A stretch of 64,000 nt of DNA from Pseudomonas shahriarae (GCF_014268455.2 NZ_CP077085.1:4691001-4755000); one strand, 5' to 3'; positions 12,014 to 20,133 are shown, counted from the first letter of the stretch. Translations and numbers: made by a program. The notes: generated by a model from the sequence alone, not told the origin.

Positions 12014-13264
12014 ATGCTGAGCTGGGACGAATTCGACAAAGAAGAAGAAGGCGAAGTAGCCGCTAAAGGCGCCAACGCCGGCCACGCCACCGAAGCCAAC
12101 ATGGACCGCCTCGACGGTGCCGGCGCTGCCGCCGCCATCGAAGCCCGCGCCGTCACCGCCAACGACTCCGCCGCCATCGTGCGCGCCAAGGCTGCCCTGG
12201 ACAAACTCGACGTCGCCGAAGGCCTCGCCGAACTCGAAGGCGCTTCCGCCCGTGTCGCCGTTGACGAAAAGCGCATGATCAACTGCCGCGCCGACCTCAA
12301 CCAACTCGTACCCTTCAAGTACGACTGGGCCTGGCAAAAATACCTCGACGGCTGCGCCAACCACTGGATGCCGCAAGAGGTCAACATGACCGCCGACATC
12401 GCCCTGTGGAAAAACCCCGAAGGCCTGACCGACGACGAACGTCGCATCGTCATGCGCAACCTGGGTTTCTTCTCCACTGCGGACTCGTTGGTCGCGAACA
12501 ACCTGGTGCTGGCCGTGTACCGCCTGATCACCAACCCGGAGTGCCGCCAGTACATCCTGCGCCAGGCCTTCGAAGAGGCGATCCACACCCACGCCTACCA
12601 GTACTGCATCGAATCGCTGGCCATGGATGAAGGCGAGATCTTCAACATGTACCACGAGATTCCATCGGTCGCCAAAAAGGCAGCCTGGGGCCTGAAATAC
12701 ACCCGTTCGATCTCCGATCCGAAGTTCGAAACCGGCACCGTCGACACCGACAAAGAACTGCTGCGCAACCTGGTCGCCTACTACTGCGTGCTGGAAGGCA
12801 TCTTCTTCTACTGCGGTTTCACCCAGATCCTGTCCATGGGCCGCCGCAACAAAATGACCGGCGTGGCCGAGCAGTTCCAGTACATCCTGCGCGATGAGTC
12901 GATGCACCTGAACTTCGGCATCGACGTGATCAACCAGATCAAAATCGAAAACCCACACCTGTGGGATGCCGACATGAAGGAAGAAGCGACCCAGATGATC
13001 CTGCAAGGGACCCAGCTGGAGATCGAATACGCACGCGACACCATGCCACGCGGCGTATTGGGCATGAACGCGGCGATGATGGAGGACTACCTCAAGTTCA
13101 TCGCCAACCGTCGCCTGTCGCAGATCGGCTTGAAGGAAGAATACCCAGGGACCACTAACCCGTTCCCGTGGATGAGCGAGATCATGGACTTGAAGAAAGA
13201 GAAGAACTTCTTTGAGACCCGCGTGATCGAGTATCAGACCGGTGGGGCGTTGAGCTGGGATTGA
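12014..13264 (+). CDS. nrdB: Class Ia ribonucleotide reductase, beta subunit
   Basis: This 416-aa R2 subunit carries the diiron centre and tyrosyl radical that start nucleotide reduction in NrdA. Iron ligands sit in the usual places: [21 protein letters not shown] and [10 protein letters not shown]. An N-terminal extension of about 40 residues, rich in Ala and Glu, precedes the conserved fold, as in other pseudomonads. The ribosome binding site AGGAG is 10 bases upstream. nrdA is not adjacent: the upstream neighbour is a DUF2790 gene. Confidence 0.96.
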   Translation: MLSWDEFDKEEEGEVAAKGANAGHATEANMDRLDGAGAAAAIEARAVTANDSAAIVRAKAALDKLDVAEGLAELEGASARVAVDEKRMINCRADLNQLVPFKYDWAWQKYLDGCANHWMPQEVNMTADIALWKNPEGLTDDERRIVMRNLGFFSTADSLVANNLVLAVYRLITNPECRQYILRQAFEEAIHTHAYQYCIESLAMDEGEIFNMYHEIPSVAKKAAWGLKYTRSISDPKFETGTVDTDKELLRNLVAYYCVLEGIFFYCGFTQILSMGRRNKMTGVAEQFQYILRDESMHLNFGIDVINQIKIENPHLWDADMKEEATQMILQGTQLEIEYARDTMPRGVLGMNAAMMEDYLKFIANRRLSQIGLKEEYPGTTNPFPWMSEIMDLKKEKNFFETRVIEYQTGGALSWD

Positions 13265-13281
13265 CATTGATAATGTCTGAT

Positions 13282-13311
13282 AAAAAAGGCTGCCCACAGG
13301 CAGCCTTTTTT
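13282..13311 (+). terminator. Rho-independent terminator of nrdB
   Basis: AAAAAAGGCTGCC, a CACA loop and GGCAGCCTTTTTT form a perfect hairpin with a T tract 20 bp after the nrdB stop. Confidence 0.92.
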
Positions 13312-13338
13312 ATGCTGACCACCCCCTTCATACTTACA

Positions 13339-13357
13339 TAATGATCACTGATCATTA
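13339..13357. promoter_or_regulatory. Perfect 19-bp palindrome at the left edge of the AT-rich island
   Basis: TAATGATCA-C-TGATCATTA is exactly symmetric about base 13348. It lies 28 bp past the nrdB terminator and about 120 bp before the -10 of the next operon. It could be an operator or a scar of the island junction. A second inverted repeat (AACGAATT 13395-13402 / AATTCGTT 13423-13430) follows. Confidence 0.45.
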
Positions 13358-13447
13358 AAAACTTACCCCGTGGAAAAATAGCGCTAAGGAGCTAAACGAA
13401 TTCCCCTTACAAAAAACTTAAAAATTCGTTATCTCATCATAGAACGC

Positions 13448-13480
13448 TTGCCGAGACTCAAAAAGCCATCATAATATAAT
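13448..13480 (+). promoter_or_regulatory. Candidate promoter of the kinase/receiver operon
   Basis: A perfect TATAAT at 13475-13480 has only a weak -35 (TTGCCG at 13448, spacing 21). Transcription would begin near 13487, about 14 bases before an AAGGAGG ribosome binding site, so the small ORF at 13516 would be the first gene. Confidence 0.45.
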
Positions 13481-13515
13481 TCGGCTGTCTTACTTCATGC
13501 AAGGAGGCAATGTGT

Positions 13516-13626
13516 ATGCGAACAGCAATTCGATTCAATGCAAATATAAAAGACACTGAAATTACAACGATCACTCATTGCATCAGCGATCAAAGCAATT
13601 CCTCGACAAATAAAAGTGAAGTTTAA
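13516..13626 (+). CDS. Predicted 36-aa protein, first gene of the cassette
   Basis: A short frame begins ATG CGA ACA GCA ATT (MRTAIRFNANIKDTEI) and ends at TAA 13624-13626. A perfect Shine-Dalgarno AAGGAGG (13501-13507) stands 8 bases before this ATG; an in-frame ATG at 13510 is too close to it. The stop is 9 bases before the ATG of the 710-aa protein, whose own ribosome binding site AAGGGA overlaps the stop. The product is small and polar (Thr, Asn, Ser, Lys rich), with no membrane segment. I recognise no family. The spacing suggests a real coupled gene or a leader peptide. Confidence 0.6.
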   Translation: MRTAIRFNANIKDTEITTITHCISDQSNSSTNKSEV

Positions 13627-13635
13627 GGGAATAGC

Positions 13636-15768
13636 ATGCCAAACAAACATCCACTCCGCGTTCAGTCCCACATCTTACGTCTCCTTGGCGACCAGCTAAT
13701 TGGACATGATCGCCTAGCCGTATTTGAGCTTGTAAAAAACTCCTACGATGCAGATGCCAGTACAGTTTCCATCACAATTGACCTCAACGAGGTCGATCCA
13801 TGCGTAAAAGTCGAAGACAATGGTTCAGGGATGAACCTATCAGTAATCACCGGCGCCTGGTTAGAAGTCGGAACGGACTCGAAACGCTCAGCTCAAAATA
13901 GAAAAAGATCAAAGATATTCAATAGACTGCCCTTGGGAGAAAAAGGGGTGGGCAGGCTTGCAGTTCAGAAGCTAGGAAAAAAATTACAAGTAATCACCAA
14001 AGAAAGCAATTCAGCAGAATATGAATTCAACATAGACTGGGACGTGCTAATTGGCAGCTCAAAGTATCTCAATGATAACTTATCCGTTGAAGTCATAGAA
14101 AGACCTACCCCCTCCCACTTCAAAACTGGAAGTGGCACATTCATAAAAATCTCTGACTTATATCTAGCAGAGTGGAAGCGCGGGGACATAAGAGAATTAT
14201 ACCGACTAGTAAAATCACTCAGCAATCCGTTTAACCGTGTGGACTCATTCAACGTAAGTTTAGATATTCCAGGTCGACAAGATGAAATTAGCGGCCTGCC
14301 GGACGTTGAGGACATGCTGGATAGAGCGATGTGGAAATTAACATATCGCCTTGATGAAAAAGGTGTTTTTCGCTGGGCGTACTTTTTTCAGCCGCCTAAA
14401 TATAAAGGTTTGCAACGTAGGTACAAACGCCACACAGGGCGCTTGGATATCCTTCCCGAAAAAGGTGAGGATACAAAAACAGGAAAACAGAAAAAAGAGC
14501 AAAAAATATTTGTCACAGCCGACATATTAAAAGATATAGGCCCCATAAAGGGCCGAATTTATGCATTCCATCAAAGTCCCGAAATTTTAAGGCTTTTTGG
14601 TGATAGCCAACAAATGAAAGCATGGCTAGCAGGCCAGTCAGGTGTTCGAGTTTATCGAGACAGAGTCCGGGTTTTTAATTACGGCGAACCTGGTGACGAC
14701 TGGCTGCGCTTAAATGCGAGAAGAATTAATACGCCCGGTAAAAAACTAGGCTCCAATAGTATCGTTTCATACATAGATCTGGACCTAGATAAAAGTACGG
14801 GCCTCCGAGAGAAAACGAACCGTGAAGGCTTTGATGAAAACAAGCCTTTTGATAGCTTACGAGCAATTGCATTAAGCATATTTGATAAATTCGAGCGCGA
14901 ATTAGCACCAGATCGAGATGCTATAGACAAAGCGATTAAGAACACAGAAAAACTACCCCCCATTGAAAATGCATTCGACGAGATCATAAAAGTTGCAAAG
15001 AAGCACAAACTTGAACAAGAAATACTTCCCGCAGTCGCCGCTATAAAAAACGAACTCGACAGCTTCAAAGAAGTAATGGTGGGATCGGGCATGGCAAACA
15101 TGAATATTGGCCTAGCTTTTCACGAAATGGTTCACGGCGTAGACAACATCGTTGGCCAACTTGAGCGCAACTCAAACAAAGAAATTATTTTAAGTACCGT
15201 TCGCCACCTCAGAAGCTTACTTGACACATTTAAACCGCTTTTACAGCGAGAGAAAAATCGATCACTCCCGATTAACGAGCTAACGACGCGCGTAATCAAA
15301 ATGCACCAACACAGATTTCCGCGCCATGAAGTTACACTTTCCGACTGGACCAATGACACCGACAAAGCAATAAACTTTAAAGTAAAGGGCCCACTAAATC
15401 TTGTTATCGGCGCTATTAGTAACGTAATAGACAACGCCATCTACTGGTCACGTTATAGAAAAGAGCTTGAAAACAGCTCTGAGCCGGCCGCGATATTAAT
15501 TCTTTCTTCGTGGGATCAAGAACTTAAAGAAGGCACGTTAGCCATAATCGACAATGGTATGGGTTTTCAACTCAATCCAGACTCAATTGCTAAACCCTTT
15601 ATGACAATGAAAGCTGGCGGCTCAGGCCTTGGACTCTATTTTGCCAGACTAGTACTTGAATCGATGGGGGGACGATTCATGGTTTGCCGTGCCGAAGAGT
15701 TACGGGATGATTTTAACTTCTCCTCCTCATATGATGGGGCAGCTGTAGTATTCACTTTCAAGGATTAG
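13636..15768 (+). CDS. Double GHKL ATPase: HSP90/MORC-like N-terminus and histidine-kinase-like C-terminus
   Basis: This 710-aa soluble protein has two ATPase modules. The first, near the N-terminus, shows the N-box ELVKNSYDA (31-39), DNGSG (61-65) and GEKGVGRLA (101-109), as in HSP90/MutL/MORC-type ATPases. The second, at the C-terminus, is kinase-like: AFHEMVHG with a candidate phospho-histidine at 496, an N-box NVIDNA (596-601), DNGMG (639-643) and GGSGLGL (661-667). About 350 residues of unclear fold lie between. No membrane segment is seen. The DNA is AT-rich, unlike the core genes. The next gene starts 3 bases after its stop and encodes a receiver-like protein, suggesting a phosphorelay. 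The role is inferred; defence is likely from the context. Confidence 0.8.
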   Translation: MPNKHPLRVQSHILRLLGDQLIGHDRLAVFELVKNSYDADASTVSITIDLNEVDPCVKVEDNGSGMNLSVITGAWLEVGTDSKRSAQNRKRSKIFNRLPLGEKGVGRLAVQKLGKKLQVITKESNSAEYEFNIDWDVLIGSSKYLNDNLSVEVIERPTPSHFKTGSGTFIKISDLYLAEWKRGDIRELYRLVKSLSNPFNRVDSFNVSLDIPGRQDEISGLPDVEDMLDRAMWKLTYRLDEKGVFRWAYFFQPPKYKGLQRRYKRHTGRLDILPEKGEDTKTGKQKKEQKIFVTADILKDIGPIKGRIYAFHQSPEILRLFGDSQQMKAWLAGQSGVRVYRDRVRVFNYGEPGDDWLRLNARRINTPGKKLGSNSIVSYIDLDLDKSTGLREKTNREGFDENKPFDSLRAIALSIFDKFERELAPDRDAIDKAIKNTEKLPPIENAFDEIIKVAKKHKLEQEILPAVAAIKNELDSFKEVMVGSGMANMNIGLAFHEMVHGVDNIVGQLERNSNKEIILSTVRHLRSLLDTFKPLLQREKNRSLPINELTTRVIKMHQHRFPRHEVTLSDWTNDTDKAINFKVKGPLNLVIGAISNVIDNAIYWSRYRKELENSSEPAAILILSSWDQELKEGTLAIIDNGMGFQLNPDSIAKPFMTMKAGGSGLGLYFARLVLESMGGRFMVCRAEELRDDFNFSSSYDGAAVVFTFKD

Positions 15769-15771
15769 AAA

Positions 15772-17136
15772 ATGAAACCTTTTTCCAGAGTCGTCGCATT
15801 AGATAATAACCAAGAAGACCTAGATGCAATCGTCAGAGCGCTAGGCAGAGCCGGATATAGTTCCATACCATATCTTTTTGATGTAGGTGAGTTTGTACCG
15901 CCAATCACTCAACCATGCGCCGGATTGAGGCTAATTTTCTCGGACATCCATTTAACCCCGACAAGTAGCATAAATGGAGTCGACCATGCCGCAACTATAG
16001 GAAATTTTTTAAAGCAAATCGTACCAACTGGTCCATATGGTGTTATTTTCTGGTCAAAACATGAGGCCGACGAACGTAAAATCGTGAGCGAGCTTATATC
16101 AAGAGCTCCAGACATAGGATTTAACTTACCAGTTTTTTTTGGCTTCATGGATAAAAATAAGGTAGGAATAGGCGATCCAGAAGCAGAAGTTGATTACGAG
16201 CTACTTGGTAAATTAATTTATGAAGAGGTCAGCAAATCGCAATCACTTTCAATTGTCATGAATTGGGAAGAACGTATTCTTTTAGCTGCAACGCAAGCAA
16301 GCAACAGCCTATTTCAAATAATTAAAAACACTCCAGAATTTGAAGGCAACTCTATATCCGAAGAATGGCTAAAGCTACTTGCTTTTTTAAGCCAAGAGGC
16401 GGTTGGAAAGACTGCGGCAATCTCAAATGCGTCTGGAGCTCTAGACAACGCCCTTCTTCCGGTGTTAGAAGATCAACTTAGAGTACAACCTTCTAATCCG
16501 TACGAGACTGACAACCCAATATGCGATAACTTGTCCTCCATGGGAGATGCAAAACTAAAACTTTCTGCATCTATAGACAGGGCATCACTCAACTCTTTCT
16601 ACCTAGTTGAAGACTTCGAAGCGGGGGGGGGACAGCCTTATAATTTTAGAGGTGTAATTTCAAAGCTTAACGACGACCCGAGAAACTTTATATCAGATCA
16701 ATTTGGAGCTGACTGGAGAGAAATATTATATAAAGAATTTATAATCAACGGTGAAACAATAGATATAGATGACAAACTAGTCAGCAGAGCGGCACCGTGC
16801 TTAATATCGCTATCTGCAGAGTGCGATGAGGTTCAAGGAAAAATTCCGAGCCACAGGTATCTCCTTGGCGTGATTTTCGAAGAAACAGATTTAAAATCTT
16901 TTCTCCGAGGAGGAGGACAACCTACAAGAGCCGCGTTGCAAAATATCGGAAAAATCAAAATTGGGGGTGAGACGAAATGCATCCTGGTATCCTGCCGTAG
17001 GTTTACCAGTGAGCATTCTGTTAGATTTTCATTTCCTGTCATACCCATAGCGCGCTTGAGAAGAAACACACTAGAGGAAATAATTCATCACTACACAACA
17101 CATGCAAGAAGACCTGGAGTTATGCGTTTTTACTAG
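15772..17136 (+). CDS. Receiver-like protein with a long C-terminal domain of unknown function
   Basis: In this 454-aa soluble protein the first 130 residues resemble a response-regulator receiver. Asp11 in VVALDNNQED stands for the acidic pocket, Asp58 in LIFSDIHL is the likely phospho-acceptor, and Ser95-Lys96 in VIFWSKHE is in the place of the conserved Ser/Thr. The remaining 320 residues match no family I know; they contain a Gly-rich EAGGGQPYN segment and no DNA-binding helix-turn-helix that I can see. It is coupled to the GHKL kinase gene (3-base gap) and is likely its phosphorylation target or effector partner. AT-rich, with frequent ATA and AGA codons, so probably acquired. Confidence 0.7.
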   Translation: MKPFSRVVALDNNQEDLDAIVRALGRAGYSSIPYLFDVGEFVPPITQPCAGLRLIFSDIHLTPTSSINGVDHAATIGNFLKQIVPTGPYGVIFWSKHEADERKIVSELISRAPDIGFNLPVFFGFMDKNKVGIGDPEAEVDYELLGKLIYEEVSKSQSLSIVMNWEERILLAATQASNSLFQIIKNTPEFEGNSISEEWLKLLAFLSQEAVGKTAAISNASGALDNALLPVLEDQLRVQPSNPYETDNPICDNLSSMGDAKLKLSASIDRASLNSFYLVEDFEAGGGQPYNFRGVISKLNDDPRNFISDQFGADWREILYKEFIINGETIDIDDKLVSRAAPCLISLSAECDEVQGKIPSHRYLLGVIFEETDLKSFLRGGGQPTRAALQNIGKIKIGGETKCILVSCRRFTSEHSVRFSFPVIPIARLRRNTLEEIIHHYTTHARRPGVMRFY

Positions 17137-17155
17137 TAGCAACTAGAGAAAACCA

Positions 17156-17183
17156 AGCCTTGCCGTAACTTTACAGCAAGGCT
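17156..17183 (-). terminator. Hairpin between the convergent receiver and methyltransferase genes
   Basis: AGCCTTGC (17156-17163) and GCAAGGCT (17176-17183) form an 8-bp stem. On the minus strand it is followed by TTGGTTTTCT, a modest T-rich tail, so it may end the methyltransferase transcript. On the plus strand there is no T tract. Confidence 0.5.
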
Positions 17184-17188
17184 ATAAC

Positions 17189-18172
17189 TCAAGCGGCATC
17201 TTTATCTTTTTTCACGTCCAAGGTTGTACTTAGTGACGAAACAATAGCTTCCATAACAGGTGAACAAACTGCATTCCCCATTAACTTTACTTTGTCACGC
17301 CTAGTCACATTCGGAAAGCTATAGCTTTCTGGAAATCCCATAGCCTTCCGTAGCTCTTCCGGCTGAAGCATACGCATCATATGGCCTGCAGAACTGGGCC
17401 TAACATAAGCAAATCGATCGACCGTTGTGATAGTTCTCAAGGGAGAATCCATACGCTGCCACCCACCGCCACCATCGGTACCATAATATACAATCAGAAA
17501 AGAAGTATTTTCCCCTAACTCAGAAATAGCACGATCAGCGCGGGCAAGGGTTTCTTTCGCGCGGTTCGGCCGGCGTAGAGGAGTCATTTTGTACCTTTCA
17601 GTCTTATCTAAAATATCCCAAACATTCTTATAAACGGTATTTAAAGGTAATACTGGAATAGGCATATCTATTAAATCAGCAATCATGAAAAGCCTACGTC
17701 GACGTTGAGCCACGCCAAACCCCGAAGCATCTATAACTTGCTCACGTACATTATATTTTAAACGAACAAGCTCCTCCATTAACTCGTTGTACCTCCCCCA
17801 AGGCTTCATATGCACCACATTTTCAAGCGTAATCCATCGAGGTTTCATCACCTCTGCATATCTGATTACCTGAAAAGCTGTGTCCTTACTTTCTTCAGAG
17901 CGAGGTTTCGCTCCACGCGCGCACGTGTGATGCGTGCACTCTGGAGAAGAGATAAGTAAGTCTATTGGCCCGGTTTTAGCTAAAACGTCTTCGGGCGTAA
18001 GAATACGAAGATCCTCTTGAAAGACATGTGCATCAGGGAAATTTAGCTTGAAGGATTCTACCGCTGGCCCCCACAAATCAACCCCCCCCATAATTTTTGC
18101 GCCGCCTTCACGAGCCCCTAGGCTGCTACCTCCTGCCCCACAGAACATGTCAAACGTACGAATCTGATCCAT
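17189..18172 (-). CDS. C5-cytosine DNA methyltransferase
   Basis: This 327-aa enzyme is predicted to transfer methyl from S-adenosylmethionine to C5 of cytosine. Motif I FDMFCGAGG (7-15), motif IV SPECTHH with the catalytic Cys79 (an uncommon SPEC instead of PPC), motif VI ENV (117-119), motif VIII QRRRRLF (156-162) and a C-terminal GNAV motif are all present. The target-recognition region is short. I start at ATG 18172 because AAAGG precedes it by 7 bases; an upstream GTG at 18241 lacks a ribosome binding site. It is divergent from a restriction endonuclease and convergent with the receiver gene, and it is AT-rich. The sequence specificity cannot be read from the protein. Confidence 0.9.
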   Translation of the reverse strand: MDQIRTFDMFCGAGGSSLGAREGGAKIMGGVDLWGPAVESFKLNFPDAHVFQEDLRILTPEDVLAKTGPIDLLISSPECTHHTCARGAKPRSEESKDTAFQVIRYAEVMKPRWITLENVVHMKPWGRYNELMEELVRLKYNVREQVIDASGFGVAQRRRRLFMIADLIDMPIPVLPLNTVYKNVWDILDKTERYKMTPLRRPNRAKETLARADRAISELGENTSFLIVYYGTDGGGGWQRMDSPLRTITTVDRFAYVRPSSAGHMMRMLQPEELRKAMGFPESYSFPNVTRRDKVKLMGNAVCSPVMEAIVSSLSTTLDVKKDKDAA

Positions 18173-18253
18173 TTCACAGCCTTTAATTTTATCTTCTAGC
18201 CAGGTTACCAGGTTCCCGGCACCATTCAACATTAATGGCACAAGGACACCACC

Positions 18254-19441
18254 ATGAACGACAACCTGGTTTACACAGTTGATAAGCTATCAATCTCAAA
18301 TCTAGTGATCGACGCGCGCTACTCAGGGAGCCGAAACGGTAATTCGAGTGACGACCCTCTGACGAAGCTTCTTAGCCTCAGCAACCAAGGTGGCTTTCGG
18401 ATCAGAGGAAAGCGCAAAGACCCGCACCTCATCGCTCTGGTGTCGAGCATGGAGGATCTTGACTGGCCCGATGAACTGGACCTTTCCACAGGCGTGTTCA
18501 CTTATTACGGCGATAACAAGAAGCCGGGTCGTAAACTGGACGAAACCAACCGGTATGGCAACAATCTTTTAGAGCTAATTTTCGAACGTCAGCACTCTGG
18601 GTTACGGGTAGATATCCCGCCGATTTTCGTTTTCACCAAAGCTGGTATCTATCGCGATATGATTTTCAGGGGACTGGCGGTACCCGGCAGAATTGGAAGC
18701 ACGCACAATGATGATTTGGTAGCCGTCTGGCACGCGAGTAAAGGTCAGAGATTTCAGAATTATAGAGCGACCTTCACCATTCTCGACTTGCCAGAAATCC
18801 CCAGAGCATGGCTCACCGATATCATTTCGGGTATACGAGCGAGCGACAGTGAACATGCTCCCGCGGGGTGGCTTAAGTGGGTGAAAACTAGCCAATACAC
18901 ACCTCTAATTGCTAAACGCTCCCAGCCTATCCGATCAAAGAAAGACCAGCTTCCGACCTTAAAGGATGATATCAAAACGCTATCAATTCTTCATAAACAC
19001 TTCGCGCGAGACCCCTACGCATTCGAGGAGTGCGCAGCTCACTTGGTCAGGGTGTGTTTACCCGAAACTGTCGAGTTGGATCTGACAAGACGGTATCGAG
19101 ACGGCGGGCGGGATGGCATCGGGAGACTCAGGATTGGGAGGCCTGAGACCTCCGTCCTCGTTGACTTTGCAATTGAGGCCAAGTGCTACGGTACTAATAG
19201 CGCTGTTGGTGTCAGGGAAGTCTCAAGGCTGATCTCTCGCCTTAGGCACCGTCAATTTGGTGTGATCGTCACAACATCATGGCTGCACGATCAAGCTTAT
19301 AAAGAAATTGTGGAAGACGGTCATCCGGTAATGATTCTTGCCGGAAAAGACCTTGTTGAATTACTACGAGAAACAGGTCTACAGGACAGCTCCGCGGTCC
19401 TCACATGGCTGAAGACGAGTTTCCCATTGGGCGAAACATAG
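18254..19441 (+). CDS. Restriction endonuclease, AspBHI/MspJI-like N-terminus with Mrr-type catalytic domain
   Basis: This 395-aa protein has, at residues 40-110, a block containing FRIRGKR and VFTYYGDNKKPGR that I associate with the AspBHI N-terminal (SRA-like) domain of modification-dependent enzymes. The C-terminal third is an Mrr-type PD-(D/E)XK nuclease, with Asp287 in RDGGRDGIG and Glu308-Ala-Lys310 in FAIEAKCY. A ribosome binding site AAGGA stands 7 bases before the ATG. It is divergent from a C5 methyltransferase (81 bp between starts) and followed at once by a vsr remnant. Either a type II partner of the methyltransferase or a 5mC-dependent nuclease is possible; the family memory favours the second, the gene pairing the first. 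Confidence 0.75.
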   Translation: MNDNLVYTVDKLSISNLVIDARYSGSRNGNSSDDPLTKLLSLSNQGGFRIRGKRKDPHLIALVSSMEDLDWPDELDLSTGVFTYYGDNKKPGRKLDETNRYGNNLLELIFERQHSGLRVDIPPIFVFTKAGIYRDMIFRGLAVPGRIGSTHNDDLVAVWHASKGQRFQNYRATFTILDLPEIPRAWLTDIISGIRASDSEHAPAGWLKWVKTSQYTPLIAKRSQPIRSKKDQLPTLKDDIKTLSILHKHFARDPYAFEECAAHLVRVCLPETVELDLTRRYRDGGRDGIGRLRIGRPETSVLVDFAIEAKCYGTNSAVGVREVSRLISRLRHRQFGVIVTTSWLHDQAYKEIVEDGHPVMILAGKDLVELLRETGLQDSSAVLTWLKTSFPLGET

Positions 19442-19839
19442 ATGAGTGCAAACATAGTCGCCCCGGAGCAACGCGCTAAGAACATGTCCAGAATAAAGGG
19501 CAAAAACACAAAGCCCGAAATGACTGTTCGCTCCGTGTTTCATGAGCTGGAGCTTCGCGATCGCCTACACATAGGAGGGACCTGCCGGGAGCACCAGAAC
19601 TAGTGCAAAGCATCGATTCTGTTTATTCGTTTGCGGGTGCTTCTGGCACAGGCACCCTTGGTGTAAATACGCGTACACACCTAAAGCAGATTGGATTTCT
19701 GGTTACCTAAGCTCACGAAAACGTTGGAATAGATATAGAGGCTCAACGACCCTTTGAGGCAAAAGGTTGGCGCGCATCGATTATCTCGGAATGCCAGACA
19801 AAAAATATAGAAACTTTGCGGACTGAAATCCGAAAATGA
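19442..19839 (+). pseudogene. vsr: Decayed vsr (very short patch repair endonuclease) gene
   Basis: Reading across three frames gives almost a whole Vsr. Frame 1 from ATG 19442 begins MSANIVAPEQRAKNMSRIKG and reaches RDRLH before a TAG at 19601. A second frame from about 19573 gives GPAGS, KHRFCLFVCGCFWHRH and CKYAYTPK, the Vsr hallmark. A third frame to the TGA at 19837 gives NVGIDIEAQ, EAKGWRAS and IISECQTKN. Two frameshifts, an internal stop and changes in conserved residues (FVHGC to FVCGC, IIWEC to IISEC) make it inactive. Vsr nicks T:G mismatches arising from deaminated 5mC, so it belonged with the methyltransferase. Its ATG directly follows the endonuclease stop. Confidence 0.85.
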
Positions 19840-20040
19840 TCAACCCTGAAATCACTATCCAGCACATCGCCCCTGAAATGGAATGAACAGTTTTGGGGAC
19901 TTGACCACCCCCCATTCGCCCACCTACCCTCTCAACTCGGCGCCTAAGAAACGCCTCAACCAGAGCGGCCTTCCGCACCCGACAGTCATGCGGCTTTTTT
20001 CGCCAGCGGTTTCTCTACGTCTGTGAAAAAATCCCCGTTA

Positions 20041-20118
20041 TGTCGGGAGTGGGCGAATACAAGACCCGAAAGGGGAATATGTCCGGCCCGTCTCTGGTGG
20101 GTTTCTTAGCTCCCGACA
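20041..20118 (+). ncRNA. C4-like antisense RNA element
   Basis: TGTCGGGAG (20041-20049) and CTCCCGACA (20110-20118) form a perfect 9-bp outer stem enclosing two small hairpins (CCC-GAAA-GGG at 20065-20074; CCC/GGG arms 20087-20089 and 20099-20101). The segment 20091-20109 is complementary at 16 of 19 positions to 20134-20152, which covers the ribosome binding site of the leader ORF at 20161. This is the C4-icd-ant layout of phages P1/P7, in which C4 RNA silences antirepressor synthesis. The assignment rests on structure and context, not on a covariance-model search. Confidence 0.65.
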
Positions 20119-20133
20119 CCCTTAACGCGTGCC

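Noticed and set aside
18173..18241. Longer GTG start of the C5 methyltransferase
   Set aside because: No ribosome binding site before the GTG, and the extra 23 residues precede the conserved start; ATG 18172 has AAAGG ahead.
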